A stretch of DNA of 64,000 nucleotides from Otatea glauca (lineage: Eukaryota; Streptophyta; Magnoliopsida; Poales; Poaceae). How positions within the stretch are numbered: the stretch's first letter is position 1; the number at the start of each line of letters is the position of its first letter. Shown piece after piece: positions 23,056-34,239 of the stretch. The notes under the pieces were generated by a model. It saw nothing but the letters and a program-made list of their open reading frames with translations. It did not search any database and was not told where the DNA came from. The stretch is taken from assembly GCA_036346275.1 (NCBI GenBank), contig JAYEVK010000234.1:186001-250000 (forward strand), written 5' to 3'. The position numbers were made by a program, and so were the translations under genes.

Positions 23056-23987
23056 CTAATACGAAAGTGTTGTTAAGCGTTTCTTCAATTCCATAAAACC
23101 TTGCTCGCACTCTGGCGTCCATGCAAACTTCTTTTCTTTCTTCAACAACTGTGTCAAGGGTTTAGCAATTGTTGAGAATCCCTCTATGAACCGACGGTAA
23201 TATCCCGCCATTCCCAGAAAACTACGAATCTGAGTAACAGACTTCGGTGGCTCCCAATGCAACACTGCATCCACTTTGCTGGGATCAACTGCGACTCCTT
23301 TGGTAGTCATTACATGACCCAAGAATTCGACTTTCTCCTTCCAGAATTCACACTTGCTAAACTTTGCATATAGCTGATGCTCTCGCAGCCTGTCTAAAAC
23401 CATCCTTAGATGTTCTGCATGCTCTTCTTCGGTCTTTGAGTAAACCAAAATATCGTCTATGAAAACCACAACGAACTTATCCAAGTAATCCATGAAAACC
23501 TTATTCATCATGTTTATGAAATCTGTTGGGGCATTAGTCAATCCAAATGACATGATTGTGAACTCATAATGTCCATATCGCGTAGAAAACGCGGTCTTAG
23601 GCACATCCTCCGCTCGGATCTTCAGCGATGGTATCCCGAACGAAGATCTATCTTGGAAAACTCAGCTCCTCTTAAGCGATCAAATAAGTCATCGATCCCG
23701 GCAGCGGATACTTATTCTTGATCGTTACTTCATTAAGTGCACGATAATCAATGCACATTCTAAGACTTCCATCCTTCTTGCGAACAAACAAAACCGGGGC
23801 TCCCACGGTGATGAACTTGGTCTAATGAAACCTTTTTCTTGCGGTTCCTCAATCGCTTCTTCATTTCCACTAACTCGTCGGTAGGCATCCGATATGGTCT
23901 CTTTGATATCGGTCTTTGCACTGGCGCTAACTCGATAACGAACTCGATATCACGGTCGGTGGCAATCCGGCAAATCTTCCGAAACAC
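23056..23987 (-). pseudogene. Gypsy reverse transcriptase, frame-broken
   Basis: The palm domain is at 23,056-23,604: FGLTNAPTDFINMMNKVF, then the catalytic box VFIDDILVYS (F-I-D-D in the YxDD position), FLGHVMTTKG, and the thumb/connection FLGMAGYYRRFIEGFS. The upstream fingers part is at 23,760-23,987 (RPYRMPTDELVEMKKRL) in another frame, with at least two shifts between 23,605 and 23,760. The retained length and motifs show a normal gypsy RT before the breaks. Confidence 0.92.
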
Positions 23988-24292
23988 ATCCGGTATTCAC
24001 AGCTCATGGCACATCTTCCATCTTGATGGCTTTCACGCTGTTGACCATTAATCGCCCATCTCGAATGCGGTCGCTTGAAACTCTACTTTCTTGCCACTAG
24101 GGCCTTCCAAAGTCACGATCCTTGACCCACAATCCAAAACGGCCTTATGCTTAGACACCAATCCATTCCAAGGATGACGTCTAGGGATTGCGCATCTATC
24201 AAGATAAGATTCGCTAGAATTCTATCCCATCCATAAGCAACTTAGCTCCCAAACACCCAAGGCTAGATCTAAGCTCAGATCACGGGCTTGGA

Positions 24293-24484
24293 CTAAAGCA
24301 CACACTTAAGATTCACCACTTTAAATCCATTCTTGGTTGCAAAACTTTGAGACACAAACGAATGCGAAGCTCCAGAATCAAACAAAACTGTAGCAGGTAC
24401 TGAGTTGACCAGGAACTTACCCAGTACGACGTCTGTTGCCTCTTGAGCTCCATCAGCGGTGATGTGGTTGATCCTTCCACGCAC
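24293..24484 (-). pseudogene. Gypsy aspartic protease
   Basis: The frame contains VPATVLFDSGASHSFVS, the active-site motif (Asp-Ser-Gly-Ala) of chromovirus proteases, preceded by a short beta-rich stretch. The protease would process the polyprotein. The frame starts downstream of the CCHC knuckle and runs into a stop near 24,293; no continuous link to RT is seen over 23,990-24,290. Confidence 0.88.
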
Positions 24485-24589
24485 TGTTGACTGCGGCGTT
24501 GCTCCAGCTTGGCTTGGTGCACGATTTCCTCGATCTTTGGTGCTTTAGCGGGTGTTGTTCCTGTGTTGAAACGAACTGGCGTGATGCCT

Positions 24590-26410
24590 CCCTTTTGTGG
24601 ACACCTATTGGAAAAGTGCCCTGGCTCGTTGCAAGTATAGCATCTCTTCACTGCGGATTGCTGATTTCCTCCTGGTGCATTGTTGCCTGTCTTTGGTGTC
24701 AAAGCTCGATTGGCGTGGCGAGGTGCGAGGGTTGATGTCTTGTTTCCGGCTAGTGGTTGGAATCTAGCAAATTCTTTGTGGTGACATCCTCAAGCGTAGA
24801 TGGTTTGGGCGTCCACCACGATTATTCATCAAGCGCTTACGGTTTTCACCTAGCTCTTTGCGCTTATCTTCTAGGATCAAAGCCTTATTTACCAGCTCCT
24901 GAAAATCTGGGAAATTGTGGGTAATCAGTCCCACCTGTAGTCCTGAGTTCAATCCCTTCATGAAACGAGGTATGCGCTTTATCGCCGCTCGTCTTGAGGG
25001 CATAGCGAGCTAAGCGAGTAAATTTGTTCAAGTATTCGCCTTTGGTTGGCCTCCTTGCTTCAAAGCTCGAACTCCTCCTTCTTAAGATCCATCATTCCCT
25101 CCAGGACATGAATATGGCGGAAAGCATTAGTAAACTCCTCCTGTGTTATCTCTGTGGGGCTCTATGAGCAAAGACAAGATGGTTCTCCCACCACTCTGCG
25201 GCGGTCCTTCCAGTTGATGAGAGGCGTAAAGCACCTTCTCATTTCCTTCACTTTGTGTGATGTGCGACTTTTCTCAATTGTCCTAAGCCGGTCCATCGGC
25301 TTCCAAAGGATTCACATTTCGAAAAAGTTGGTGGCCTAGTCCTCATAAAATCGATAGCTTTGACATAGGTCGAGGTCCACCATGATTGTTTTGAGTTGCC
25401 GGGTTGTTGTGATTTTATTGTGCATTGGTCATCTGCTTGCATCATTTGCATCATTGTCTGCATCAGTTGAGTCTGTACGCGTAAATGCTCCTAGATTCGC
25501 ATGTCTCATGTCGGTGGTTGAGGGCTGCCTCCATCATTGGGATTGTCATTCTGACGCAGTTCACTTCCTGAAGCACCGTTGTTTCCTCGAGTATTCACCA
25601 TCTGATGATTGCCTCTTAGGTTAGGAAAGGTAGATGTAGCATAGATAAGAAGTAAGAATTTCTAAAGCGGGGAGATATGTTATACCCAAACTGAACAATT
25701 CTTTATTTAACTTGGTATGACTGCTTATTTAAGCCTACAAGCTTTGCAACACATACTGCACACTCAGCAATACAAAGAAGCAAACTAAACACGAAACCTT
25801 AACGTCAACTAAAAAGGGCAAAAACTAACTTAAAGACGCGACTCACACTCGAGTCTCAACACAGCTCCAAGGCTGACACTCACTCATCCAGCCACCCTGG
25901 CTGAGGCTGACCCGGCGCATACACCGGTGGATGAGCGGGCATCGGAGCGAACCTATCCCGTGACCTACTCACGGGTCCTCCGCAACAACAGGGTCTGCAC
26001 TCCCCTCTGGCTCCCACTCTCGCTCCTCTGGATCCTCCTCGGACTCCTCGGCTGGCTCCTGAACTCCCTGAGTCACGCGCTCCAGCTCGTCCTCAACTGC
26101 CTCCAGGGCCTCTCCCAGCTCAGTGATCATCCCGATGGCTGAAGCACGGGTCACCTCAAGCTCCTGCTCGGCCACTCTAAGTGCCTCGCATACGATCTCC
26201 GGCTCTGGGTAGTATCTCTCATGTGATCCTCCAGGCAAGGCGAACTCGCAAGGTGCGTCGCGATGCACACTCGCTCCCCTCGATCCGTCGTCTTGGCACG
26301 CTTGAAGCGTCTGGGTGAAGTCGGAACACCGAGTCGTGAAGCTCGTCGGCGTCAGTAGTCGCGGCGGACACGGCGAAGAGCAAGTCGAGCAACCTCACGA
26401 ATTGCAACTT
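24590..26410 (-). pseudogene. Gypsy gag
   Basis: Gag is readable in pieces on the minus strand: an acidic N-terminal part at 25,969-26,268 (ALRVAEQELEVTRA, EEDPEEREWEPEG) and the capsid-end segment at 24,764-25,003 (RIPRFMKGLNSGLQ, DFQELVNKALILEDKRKEL). Then comes a CCHC knuckle CYTCNEPGHFSNRC at about 24,600-24,650. The region between 25,003 and 25,970 is strongly frame-broken; a 71-codon frame at 25,248-25,463 lies there. Gag would form particles and bind element RNA. Confidence 0.82.
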
Positions 26411-26822
26411 CATACGAGAACCTTCGGCGGAGGCGTTGATTGGCTCGCTAGCTTCCTCATTCCCGAGCGTAGATGATCAATTTGCAAATGAATCCTCGGT
26501 GTACACCGTTCATCGCCCATTGCCTCCTCGGTAAAGCGGACGGTAGAAGCCTCCAGCGTCGAAGAACTCTCCACGGCTCCATGGCGTAGCCGCCGGTGAC
26601 TCCTCAAAGGTCGGAACGATCGGCATCGCTCCACAAGAACTTTGAAATAAGTTCTCCACCAAAGCGGCAAGTAAGGCGGTAAATTTAGCAAAGGCAAGGC
26701 GTAGAGAATGAGATGAGTCAAGAGTGTTTTATTAATCAAATTTAGATTTTCTTTTAGAAAATAGTTTTGGACTCTCACAAGACACCTCCATACTATCTAG
26801 GGCCAAAACCTACGGTCGGTAT
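26411..26822 (-). other. Gypsy 5' untranslated leader
   Basis: This sequence lies between the primer site and the first recognisable gag segment. No convincing coding block is seen. Confidence 0.5.
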
Positions 26823-26836
26823 GCTCGATACCACCT
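26823..26836 (-). other. Gypsy primer binding site (Met-tRNA-like)
   Basis: The minus strand reads AGGTGGTATCGAGC one base inside the 5' LTR, containing the TGGTATC core of methionine-tRNA primer sites. Confidence 0.7.
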
Positions 26837-26837
26837 C

Positions 26838-29800
26838 TGAAGGACCCGAATCCATCGATTCGAACCCACCGTGTTTACCGCACTAGTCCCGGGATCAACG
26901 CTAGTGCACACGACTTAACATTGGTACATATCACATCATACACAACGATAATAGAATAATAGTTCATTTATTGATATAGCTAAATGTATGATCTTATGAC
27001 CAACTTACATTATTAAGCCACGCAGGCAAGGCGAGAATATAAACTAATAATTAAGCGGCGGAAAGTAGAAAGCGTAGATAGCTCATCAGTTCACCACGGG
27101 CAACCAACAAGGCTCGGACCCTAATGACTCGTGTCTTCTTGGACCTCATCTTCCAACACAGTGTAGATTCTTCAACTGTTGATTATTGTTATTTGGCAAG
27201 GGTGAGTACTTAAAGCACTCAACAAGTTGTGCATGAATGCGATTCTATTTATCTATATGTAAGACTTATTCCAAAGGATAGGCTATCATGGCTATTTTGC
27301 AATAAGCAGCATTTATGAACAAATACAATAATAGATTGTAAAGAATGTAAAACGAATAGCAATAATAAATAAATTCAGTATTTCTCAAGTAAACCAAGTT
27401 TCCAATCCTAAATCAAGTTCCAATCTTCCATATGGCAATCCTGCCATCCCAACCAAGTTGTCCGATTTATTAAACTAACCCTTAAGCGTAATTCCCGAGC
27501 ATTGCTCAATACCGCGAGCACGGCTATCCGAATAGTTTCACACTCTGCAGAGGTTATGCACTTTACCCACGTGATACAACCAAACACCACAAAGGCGAGA
27601 GATTATAACAAAGCCTTTACAATGCTCTATCTTAATCCGGTACAACCGCTAAGGTTTCAACACTTGGCGGGTCAGAAACCACATCCGGGCCCCCTCTTGC
27701 GCCATGTGAATTACACCGACCGGGAACTCACACCGACCACGATAGTATCAACATTAAGACTTTGCAAATTACTCACTAGGTGGCCCATACGGACATGTGG
27801 TTGCATGATTGACTCAGTCAAAGGCTTGCAAGGTTAAGTCCTTAGTGTGATCAAGGCAAGACTTCCACATACCATCGCCCATCGGGCCCACCTTGGCCTC
27901 CTCGCCTTGCCACTTGCCCCAATCTAAGTGATTATCACCCGATTGATTACCAAGCACCACGTGCCATCAACAATTCAACATCGTTGCGTGACATGACTCG
28001 CCACAACAACTCAATCTCATCGTGTGATCCCACATGACACACAAGTTCATAACATTGTTCCATATTCCATTAATCAAGATTAATTATCAATGGTGATGAC
28101 ACATGTGATGACGTGGCATGGCTAAGCAACTAATACGAACTAAACCTCCAATGTTGATTATAATTATTAACCAACTATATTAAACCAATCTAGGGTGACA
28201 ATGGATCATGGCATACAATGACAAGGTAGGGTATAGATCAATCTGTATTTTAGCTAAGCCCAAACTAATTTGAAACAGATTGTATATTTGAAATATATGC
28301 AATAGTGTAAATCAAACATAGCTATTTTATAAACATGGGTTCAACATGATCAAAGCACAACTTGCCTTGGAATAGGTCCTGATCTTGATCTGAAGTTTGC
28401 TCTTGAGTTGCTTGATCTTCCTCCGAAGCGTCGCACAATTCAACGTCTACGCGTACCGAAGAAGAAAAGCAAATAAATGCCAAACCAGAGAGCAATTGAA
28501 CTCCAAAATCAAATAAAATTCACCATTAAATAGATCTCAATTTTACAAATTTTTAGAAACTGGAATCACTCAAATCCGAGTTACGATGCAAAAGATATAG
28601 CCTTTTGAAGTTTGAAATAAATACTGAAATCAGAAATTCGAAATTAACAGATTTATTTTTATTCGAAAAAGCAATTTATGACGTCGACATGACGCCACGC
28701 CGACGTCAGCCCTGGCGCGACCAATCGACGACGCCACGTATCCGGCGCATAGACTAGGTCCACGAGACCTCCTCGGTCCACCGCAGACCGGTCCACGACG
28801 CGGCGGCTATGCGCGACACGCGCAAGACAACCAGATTAGGCTGCAGCTGACAGACGATCGAGCGCCACGAACCCGATCGAACGGACGCGCCGAAAAGCTA
28901 CGTGGCACGATCTCGACCGAAAGACCTAGATCGAGCGGCGAAGCTTTTGAACCCGGCGATGAAGATGCGGCGGCGAGCTCTCACCGGACCAAGACGGCGA
29001 CCAAGGCGTGGCGTTTTGGCGTGCCGGCGAGATGACGCTGCGGATCCGGTTCGTAGCGACAAGATGAGTTGGCCCGGTTCCGTCGCGGCGAAGAACTCCT
29101 GCTGCCGTCGGGATCTCGCGAAAACTCGGCGACGCTTGCGTACTTCCGCGAGCTTTGGCGACAAGACACGGCGATTCGGCGACGAGGAGCGGGCAAGCGG
29201 CGGCGCAGATGGTTCAACATCGGGCGGGTCCGCGGCTTAAATAGCCCCTCGGCGATCGTGTCCGAGGCGGAGTTCGTTCGATGCTGGCGGTATTGTCCGA
29301 GTCCGTTCTGGCGACGATTCCGGAGACGACGAAGTCTCAACCGCCCACGCGTCGTGAATCGGACGGTCTCCGTGCGGCGTGGCGTGGCGAAATCCGGGTC
29401 CTCCACGCGTCCGATCCAGCGGCTAAGGATCGCTAGGGTTTCATCGTTTGGGAAAACGCCCACCCTCCGATCAAGATCCGACGGATGCGGCGATTCCATC
29501 TAGAAAGCGGGCGAACAGGCGGCCGGGCTTGAAGAGTCTGGGCTGCGCGAAATGGGCCCAAGCGCGACGATGATTTGGGCTCGGCCCGATCTTTTTACTT
29601 GAATTTTAAAAGATTTCTTATTTAAAACAATTCCAGAAATTCATTCCATTTATTTTAAGCAACAAAAAAAACCAGGAAAAATCCAAGAAAAATCTCAAAA
29701 ATACTTTGAGACATTCTGGACTTAAATAAAATATTTTTGGCAAAACTTTATTTTAACTTTGCACAGATTTAAATAGATTTGAATAAAAGGCAATAAACTT

Positions 29801-29912
29801 GATTTGAATTTAATTCCAATAAATCCAGAAAAATCCAAATAAATTCCATAAAATCACAAATGCACTTTTAAGCAATAAAAACTTAATTAAGCTGAATTTT
29901 TGGGATGTTACA
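26838..29912 (-). repeat. Gypsy 5' LTR (right copy)
   Basis: This 3,075-bp LTR begins TGAAGGACCC and ends GATGTTACA on the plus strand. It is collinear with 17,993-21,108 but shorter because of many 1-2 bp deletions, for example at 27,768-27,795 and 27,700-27,725. It is the promoter-side LTR for the minus-strand element. Confidence 0.93.
29236..29245 (-). promoter_or_regulatory. TATA-like element of the gypsy 5' LTR
   Basis: The minus strand reads GCTATTTAAG in a GC-rich context. The same motif is conserved in the other LTR near 20,433. It is the only TATA-like motif I noticed in the GC-rich half of the LTR. Confidence 0.4.
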
Positions 29913-29917
29913 CAAGT

Positions 29918-30045
29918 GTAGCGAGCTAAGCTTGAGCGGCGGCTCCCCTTCCATCGGCGGCAAGGTGGCTAAGCAACTCCGGTGAGTCGCGTCTATCACT
30001 GGGTCAAGCAGCTCGTACTGCCTGCTGCCCGCAATACCTACAAGT
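29918..30045 (-). pseudogene. PMD protein remnant, N-terminal exon part
   Basis: The minus strand reads YELLDPVIDATHRSCLATLP followed by PPMEGEPPLKLSSL, typical of the stretch before the plant mobile domain. It joins across the gypsy target site to sequence at 17,992 and lower (HESMEDRSMMDYE), so this exon was split by the insertion. An AG-like acceptor lies at its 5' end near 30,045. Confidence 0.6.
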
Positions 30046-30049
30046 GAAC

Positions 30050-30325
30050 CGTTCAATGTTAGTACGAAATTGATACAAATTGAATAGAATAATTACACAT
30101 ACAAACTGAATGCAATAATTACAAATAGAAACTGAATACAACATTTTCACATGCAAATTGAATATGATAATTACACATACAAAGTCCATACATTAATTAG
30201 ACATACGAATTCCATATGAATTATATACACTAATTTCACATACGAATTCCATACACTAATTTCACATACTAATTTCCTACAATAATTTCACAAGCAAAGT
30301 CCATACAATAATTTCACAGCCTTTG
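30050..30325. repeat. Short tandem repeats between the PMD and transposase remnants
   Basis: Units of about 25-30 bp built on ttcacatacgaattccatacactaa recur about nine times with drift (aattacacatacaaactgaat, aatttcacatactaatttcc). They lie in the MULE between its two main coding remnants. Confidence 0.65.
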
Positions 30326-30329
30326 AACC

Positions 30330-32160
30330 ATTGGGCAATACATGAATGTGTGTCTCGTCTCCTTACAAACTGAACATTTCTTTACACAACGCCACTTTCT
30401 GTTGCGCCCATATTGTTCCTTATATGCCTTGTCGGCCGACGCCCTATGCCCTTCAGCCTAGTGATGTCCGGAACCCACCATGTGTCCTCCCAACTCTGAT
30501 GCTCTATGAACAAACCGACTACCCGAAAAATATAAATTTCTGCACTCCAGGTTGCCGTCACCACTTCCTTTGTGAAGAATTGTGACACAAGTATGCCCGG
30601 ATCCATACGGATTGTTGAGTAAGCAACCATGATGTGTGTGCAGGGCCAGTTTAATAGACGAGACTTGTTGCAGGTGCAGACACATGTTTGCCTCTGTAGG
30701 ATGCACTCATGACAAACTTTTCACTGGTTCATCCTTTGATCGGCTTTCTCTCTACACTCTACCTCAAAACGAAGCTCCCTTGTGCCTATCTTCAATGCTC
30801 TATGCTTCTCCCCATTCTTTTCTTCCTCATCCATGTATGTACAAATCATCTCGGATTATTTCACAGCAGCATCATTCATACGGGCGAACACCCTAGCATG
30901 ACGATCCACTAAGTACTTCACGATATCATGAAGAACACCCTCCGCTATAGCTAACAGGGAAGGGATCTCAGACCCCATATGACCCAATTATAAACCTCAT
31001 CCAGGTTTGTCGTCATGACCCCATACTTGGCACCGTCAGTGTCATAAAGCAGAGCCTATTTCTTTCTAGACTCATGCTCTATCCATTCGGAGAAGCATTT
31101 CATGGCCCTTCTGTTCCTCCGAACCAAGTGTGGAGGGTTCGTAGGTAACTCTTCAAGTGCTACTAGGCCCTCCCCTGTGCTAGGTGTTGCCCTCTTCGCT
31201 GCGTCCGCTATATGTCTTGATGCCAACTAGTCCAACTTTCTCTAGAGTGCATCGAACTTTCTCTGCTGGTTCTAGTTGCACAACCTCTTGAAAAGCTTTG
31301 TAAGCTTCTTGTTTTTGAATTGCTTGTAGAAGTTGGGACCATGTGTTGCTTGCACCACCTACTTCATAAATCAGGCCATAGATGTGTCTCATCTGCACAC
31401 TCCTGCAATTGCACGATCGCCTTCAATAGCCCGGGATACAGATCGTGTATGACACACACACCAGACCGCTGATCCACAGCATTGGCTTTCATGTTCCTTA
31501 GAACCAATAGCCAGCTATCAGTGTTCTCACCCTCCACAAATGTGAGCGCTACGGGAAGAACCTGATTGTTTCTATCTACTTCTATGGTAGTCAATATCTG
31601 GCCTTTGTACTTCCTAGTTAGAAATATCCCGTCCACGCATAACAACGAATAACAATGTCTGAAAGCGTTAATGCATGCACCAAAAGCAAAGAATGCCCGC
31701 TTCAGTACCATCTTCTCTGGGAAGCATTGCGAATGCTGCTCACAAATATCAACATAAGTCCAGGGTTCCTTTCCTTGATCACCTCAAGCATACTTGGCAA
31801 GTTCTAATAGGAGTCTTCGTACGTACCAAACCTTGCTTCCAATGCCTTCTGCTCCGCTCTTCATGCCTTTGCATAGTTTATGGTATACTGGAACTACTGT
31901 TCTATTGTAAGTATGACGACACGTGGCTCTAAATCTAGGTTGCCTACAATTGCCACACCCATTGGTTGCCTCCATCATGGTTCTCCCTCATTTGCCACAC
32001 CCATTGGTTCACATATGGCATTGGAACATTGACTTCCTCGCCTTGAACTCCCTCCTGACCATAACTCACATCTTGCCTTCCTAAGCATTCTGCACTTCGG
32101 CTACTCTCCCCAACTTTCTCTAGTTCACCATTAACAACCTCCTCCTGCATCACATGTCCT
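30330..32160 (-). pseudogene. MULE (MuDR-type) transposase remnant
   Basis: The core at 31,364-31,711 reads CYSLLCVDGIFLTRKYKGQ, ATTIEVDRNNQ-like sequence, VEGENTDSWLLVLRNMKAN and CVIHDLYPGLLKAI. This is the MULE transposase domain with Asp in VDG and in the IHD position. A continuation at 31,180-31,398 holds the region where the third acidic residue is expected (CADETHLWPDL), but it is frame-broken. A SWIM zinc finger, CTCNKSRLLNWPCTHI (C-x-C ... C-x-H), is at about 30,640-30,690. A basic C-terminal end follows (GIGRRPTRHIRNNMG, about 30,420). N-terminal fragments at 31,784-32,153 are less clear. Many stops show it is inactive. Confidence 0.85.
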
Positions 32161-32789
32161 ACATGGACTTTCTAAAATGCTTACTCCAATAACACTAATG
32201 GCCATCCTTTCTTATTCACCATTCTTACATACGAGCTCCATGACTTCAGCCCCTTGAGTTCCACTAACTCCTAGTATGTGCAATCCCGTCTCTGACACCC
32301 TACCCCGTGCAACTTGAGATCATGAAAATCACGGTCTAATGAGAACAAGTGGTACAACCATCTGGTAACCGTGCCCTATGAACGCTGCCCAACACGTGAC
32401 AGGCTAGCCACCACACTTGAAAATTAACATAATTTCACCCCGTGTGCACCCATGTGCGGAACCCTTTCTCCATAATGTATTTTAAATTGTACTCATTCAT
32501 CCATACCTGCCAAGCATTTCATCAAATTCTTATTACGTGCACAACGTAACGCTATCAACTCTATTAGTAGCTACTACACCTCATAAAATCTAAACCTACC
32601 CATACCGCTACACATATGTACCACAACTACCTACTTTACACTACTTCAAACAACTACTGCATCTATACATAAATTTATTTTTTCAACTACATACTACCCC
32701 GCATACCTTTCACAATTTTGTATATCCAATTCGATCCACACTAAACCATATCTGCAGGTACCAATCTAAAAATACTTATATATGTGTAC

Positions 32790-33255
32790 ATAACTATTGC
32801 TACTCTATACAGTTAATTATTTACGAATCTAATTAATCTGGTCGCTAAATAATATATCAAAAAACTGTGCACTCTACATAGCTAATTACTTACAAATCAA
32901 ATTAATCTGGTCGCTAAGTCATGTATCTATCCAAATGAACCTAATTAATCTAGTCGCTAAATCGTATATCTCAACAACTATTGTACTCTATATAGCTAAT
33001 TATTTACGAACCTAATTAATCTGGTCGCTAAGTCATGTATCTAAAAAACTATTGGTACTCTACACAGCTAATTACCTACAACCTAATTAATTTTGTTGCT
33101 AAGTCATGTATCTATCTAAATAACTATTGCTACTTTACACACCTAATTACTTATAACCTAATTAATCTGGTCGCTAAGTCCTATATCTAAACAACTATTG
33201 CTACTCTACACACCTAATTACTTACAAATCTATTTAATCTAGTCACTAAGTCGTA
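32790..33255. repeat. Tandem repeat of about 70-bp units, seven copies
   Basis: Each unit contains aactattgctactctacacagctaattacttacaaatc then taattaatctggtcgctaagtcatgtatct. The landmark ggtcgctaa (or agtcactaa, tgttgctaa) occurs near 32,840, 32,910, 32,950, 33,020, 33,090, 33,165 and 33,240; one unit is short. It lies upstream of the MULE transposase remnant. Confidence 0.85.
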
Positions 33256-33299
33256 TTTACAAATTATAATTCAAATGAGAAAAAAATTTACCTGAAAAA

Positions 33300-33440
33300 A
33301 TACAGAGGACTTTCTTCCTCCTCACCCTCCCCTTCTTTCCTTCCTCCTCTCCCCTCCCCCCCTTTTCCTTCCTCCTCGTCTCCTCCCTCCTCCTCCTCCC
33401 CTCTCCTTCTCCTTTCCCTCTCCTTTCTTCTCTTCCCCTC
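33300..33440. repeat. Polypyrimidine (CT/CCT-rich) tract
   Basis: This is an almost pure C/T run on the plus strand. The minus-strand frames over it (Arg/Glu/Gly-rich, 60-80 codons) are low-complexity artefacts. Confidence 0.8.
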
Positions 33441-33529
33441 TCTTTTCTTCGGTTCGGCTGGCTAGAGACAGGAAATGAGAGTTTGGCCGAGCGCAGCACT
33501 TGGCCAAGCTTAATGATCGTCGCCGACAG

Positions 33530-33650
33530 GCGTTTGTCGCTATTTCAAATGTTGACAGAGAGTGTCGATATTTGAAATGGCGATAAACTCTCTGTCGTCA
33601 TTTGAAATGTCGATAGATAGACTATCGACATTTCAAATATCGACAGTGGG
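33530..33650. repeat. Palindromic subterminal repeats at the MULE right end
   Basis: Repeats of tgtcgatatttgaaatggcgata and its inverse alternate about five times (tgtcgctatttcaaatgttgac, gtcgtcatttgaaatgtcgat, tatcgacatttcaaatatcgac). Related motifs lie at the left end (about 1,518-1,785). Such subterminal arrays are usual transposase-binding regions, but binding is not shown. Confidence 0.6.
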
Positions 33651-33729
33651 TATTCTTGTAATTTTTTGGATCAGCATATTAGTTTTGTAATTTTTTATTT
33701 TTTAATACTATTAAAAAAATTCCACCTCA
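33651..33729. repeat. Candidate right terminal inverted repeat of the MULE
   Basis: Read on the minus strand, this segment is collinear with 1,548-1,631 (ggaattttttt, taatatgctga, attacaagaa). The outer limit is uncertain because no flanking direct repeat was recognised. Confidence 0.4.
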
Positions 33730-33744
33730 TGCTATTGTGGGTTT

Positions 33745-34233
33745 CCTAAAAAGAAAAAAAACACCAATACCATTCTATTTGAAATAGGATAGAGACATAC
33801 CTCACTTTCTTTGTAGATTGAGATGTGGTTAGGGATGCAATCGGCTCGTATTCGATCGGATATCGCTCTTTCCATATGTTAAACCATATTTTTTGTCAGA
33901 TTCAAAGTCAGATACAGATAGTGCCAGATATGAATACGGTGCAAATAATATCGGTCACAAATTTGAAGCAAATACGGAGTGGAATCAATACGATACCGAA
34001 TATTATTTGTCGAATATCGTACGAAAACAGATACTGCATATAGTATATATATAACAATGGTTAATCAATCATATGAGTTCAACATGAATAGCATTATCAC
34101 AATTTAATAGTCATTTTATCAGGTAGTCCAACAAAGTTACAAAAGTATCAAATATTCTGTTATGTTTTGTAAAAGAATACTAAGTATTCAAGTAAGCAAT
34201 TGGAAGCATATTCTTACATGTCAAGCTCTGATG
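33745..34233. other. Degenerate repetitive DNA outside the MULE
   Basis: A stretch with ttagggatgcaatcggctcgtattcgatcggatatc and repeated gatac/gaatac words (33,830-34,040) resembles a common decayed grass DNA-transposon repeat. No coding block and no clear ends are seen. Confidence 0.35.
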
Positions 34234-34239
34234 GCAACA

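Larger units (their letters stand above)
17993..29912 (-). mobile_element. Ty3/gypsy LTR retrotransposon, chromovirus (Tekay/Del-like)
   Basis: The two LTRs are 17,993-21,108 and 26,838-29,912. The pentamer CAAGT flanks the element at 17,988-17,992 and 29,913-29,917, a perfect target duplication. It has a polypurine tract inside the left LTR and a Met-tRNA-like primer site inside the right LTR. Minus-strand order is gag, CCHC knuckle, protease, reverse transcriptase, RNase H, integrase with HHCC finger, then a chromodomain-like C-terminus, which is the gypsy order. About 3-kb LTRs, the chromodomain-like end and the TGTAAC start fit the Tekay/Del branch (inference). The reading frame breaks many times; many breaks coincide with short indels that may be sequence errors. 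The target was the PMD ORF of the MULE. Confidence 0.94.
1548..33729 (-). mobile_element. Interrupted MULE carrying MULE transposase and plant mobile domain ORF
   Basis: With the copia (2,072-14,027) and gypsy (17,993-29,912) insertions and one TSD copy each removed, about 8.3 kb remain. This is a normal length for an autonomous MULE. It reads on the minus strand: leader repeats (33.26-32.79 kb), MULE transposase (32.16-30.33 kb), short spacer, PMD ORF (30.05 kb to 15.5 kb across the gypsy insertion), Cys-rich coiled-coil remnant (14.9-14.2 kb). The proposed ends are related in inverted orientation over about 80 bp. Next to both ends sit repeats of a TGTCGCTATTTCAAATGGCGACA-like theme. A 9-11 bp target duplication at the outer ends could not be identified, so the exact limits are uncertain. 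Confidence 0.5.

Noticed and set aside
32790..33255. Regular repeats that could suggest a CRISPR array
   Set aside because: The units are adjacent head-to-tail repeats with diverged copies and no unique spacers, in a plant nuclear genome.
33257..33507. Arg/Glu/Gly-rich minus-strand frames
   Set aside because: Produced by a polypyrimidine tract; low complexity, not a protein.
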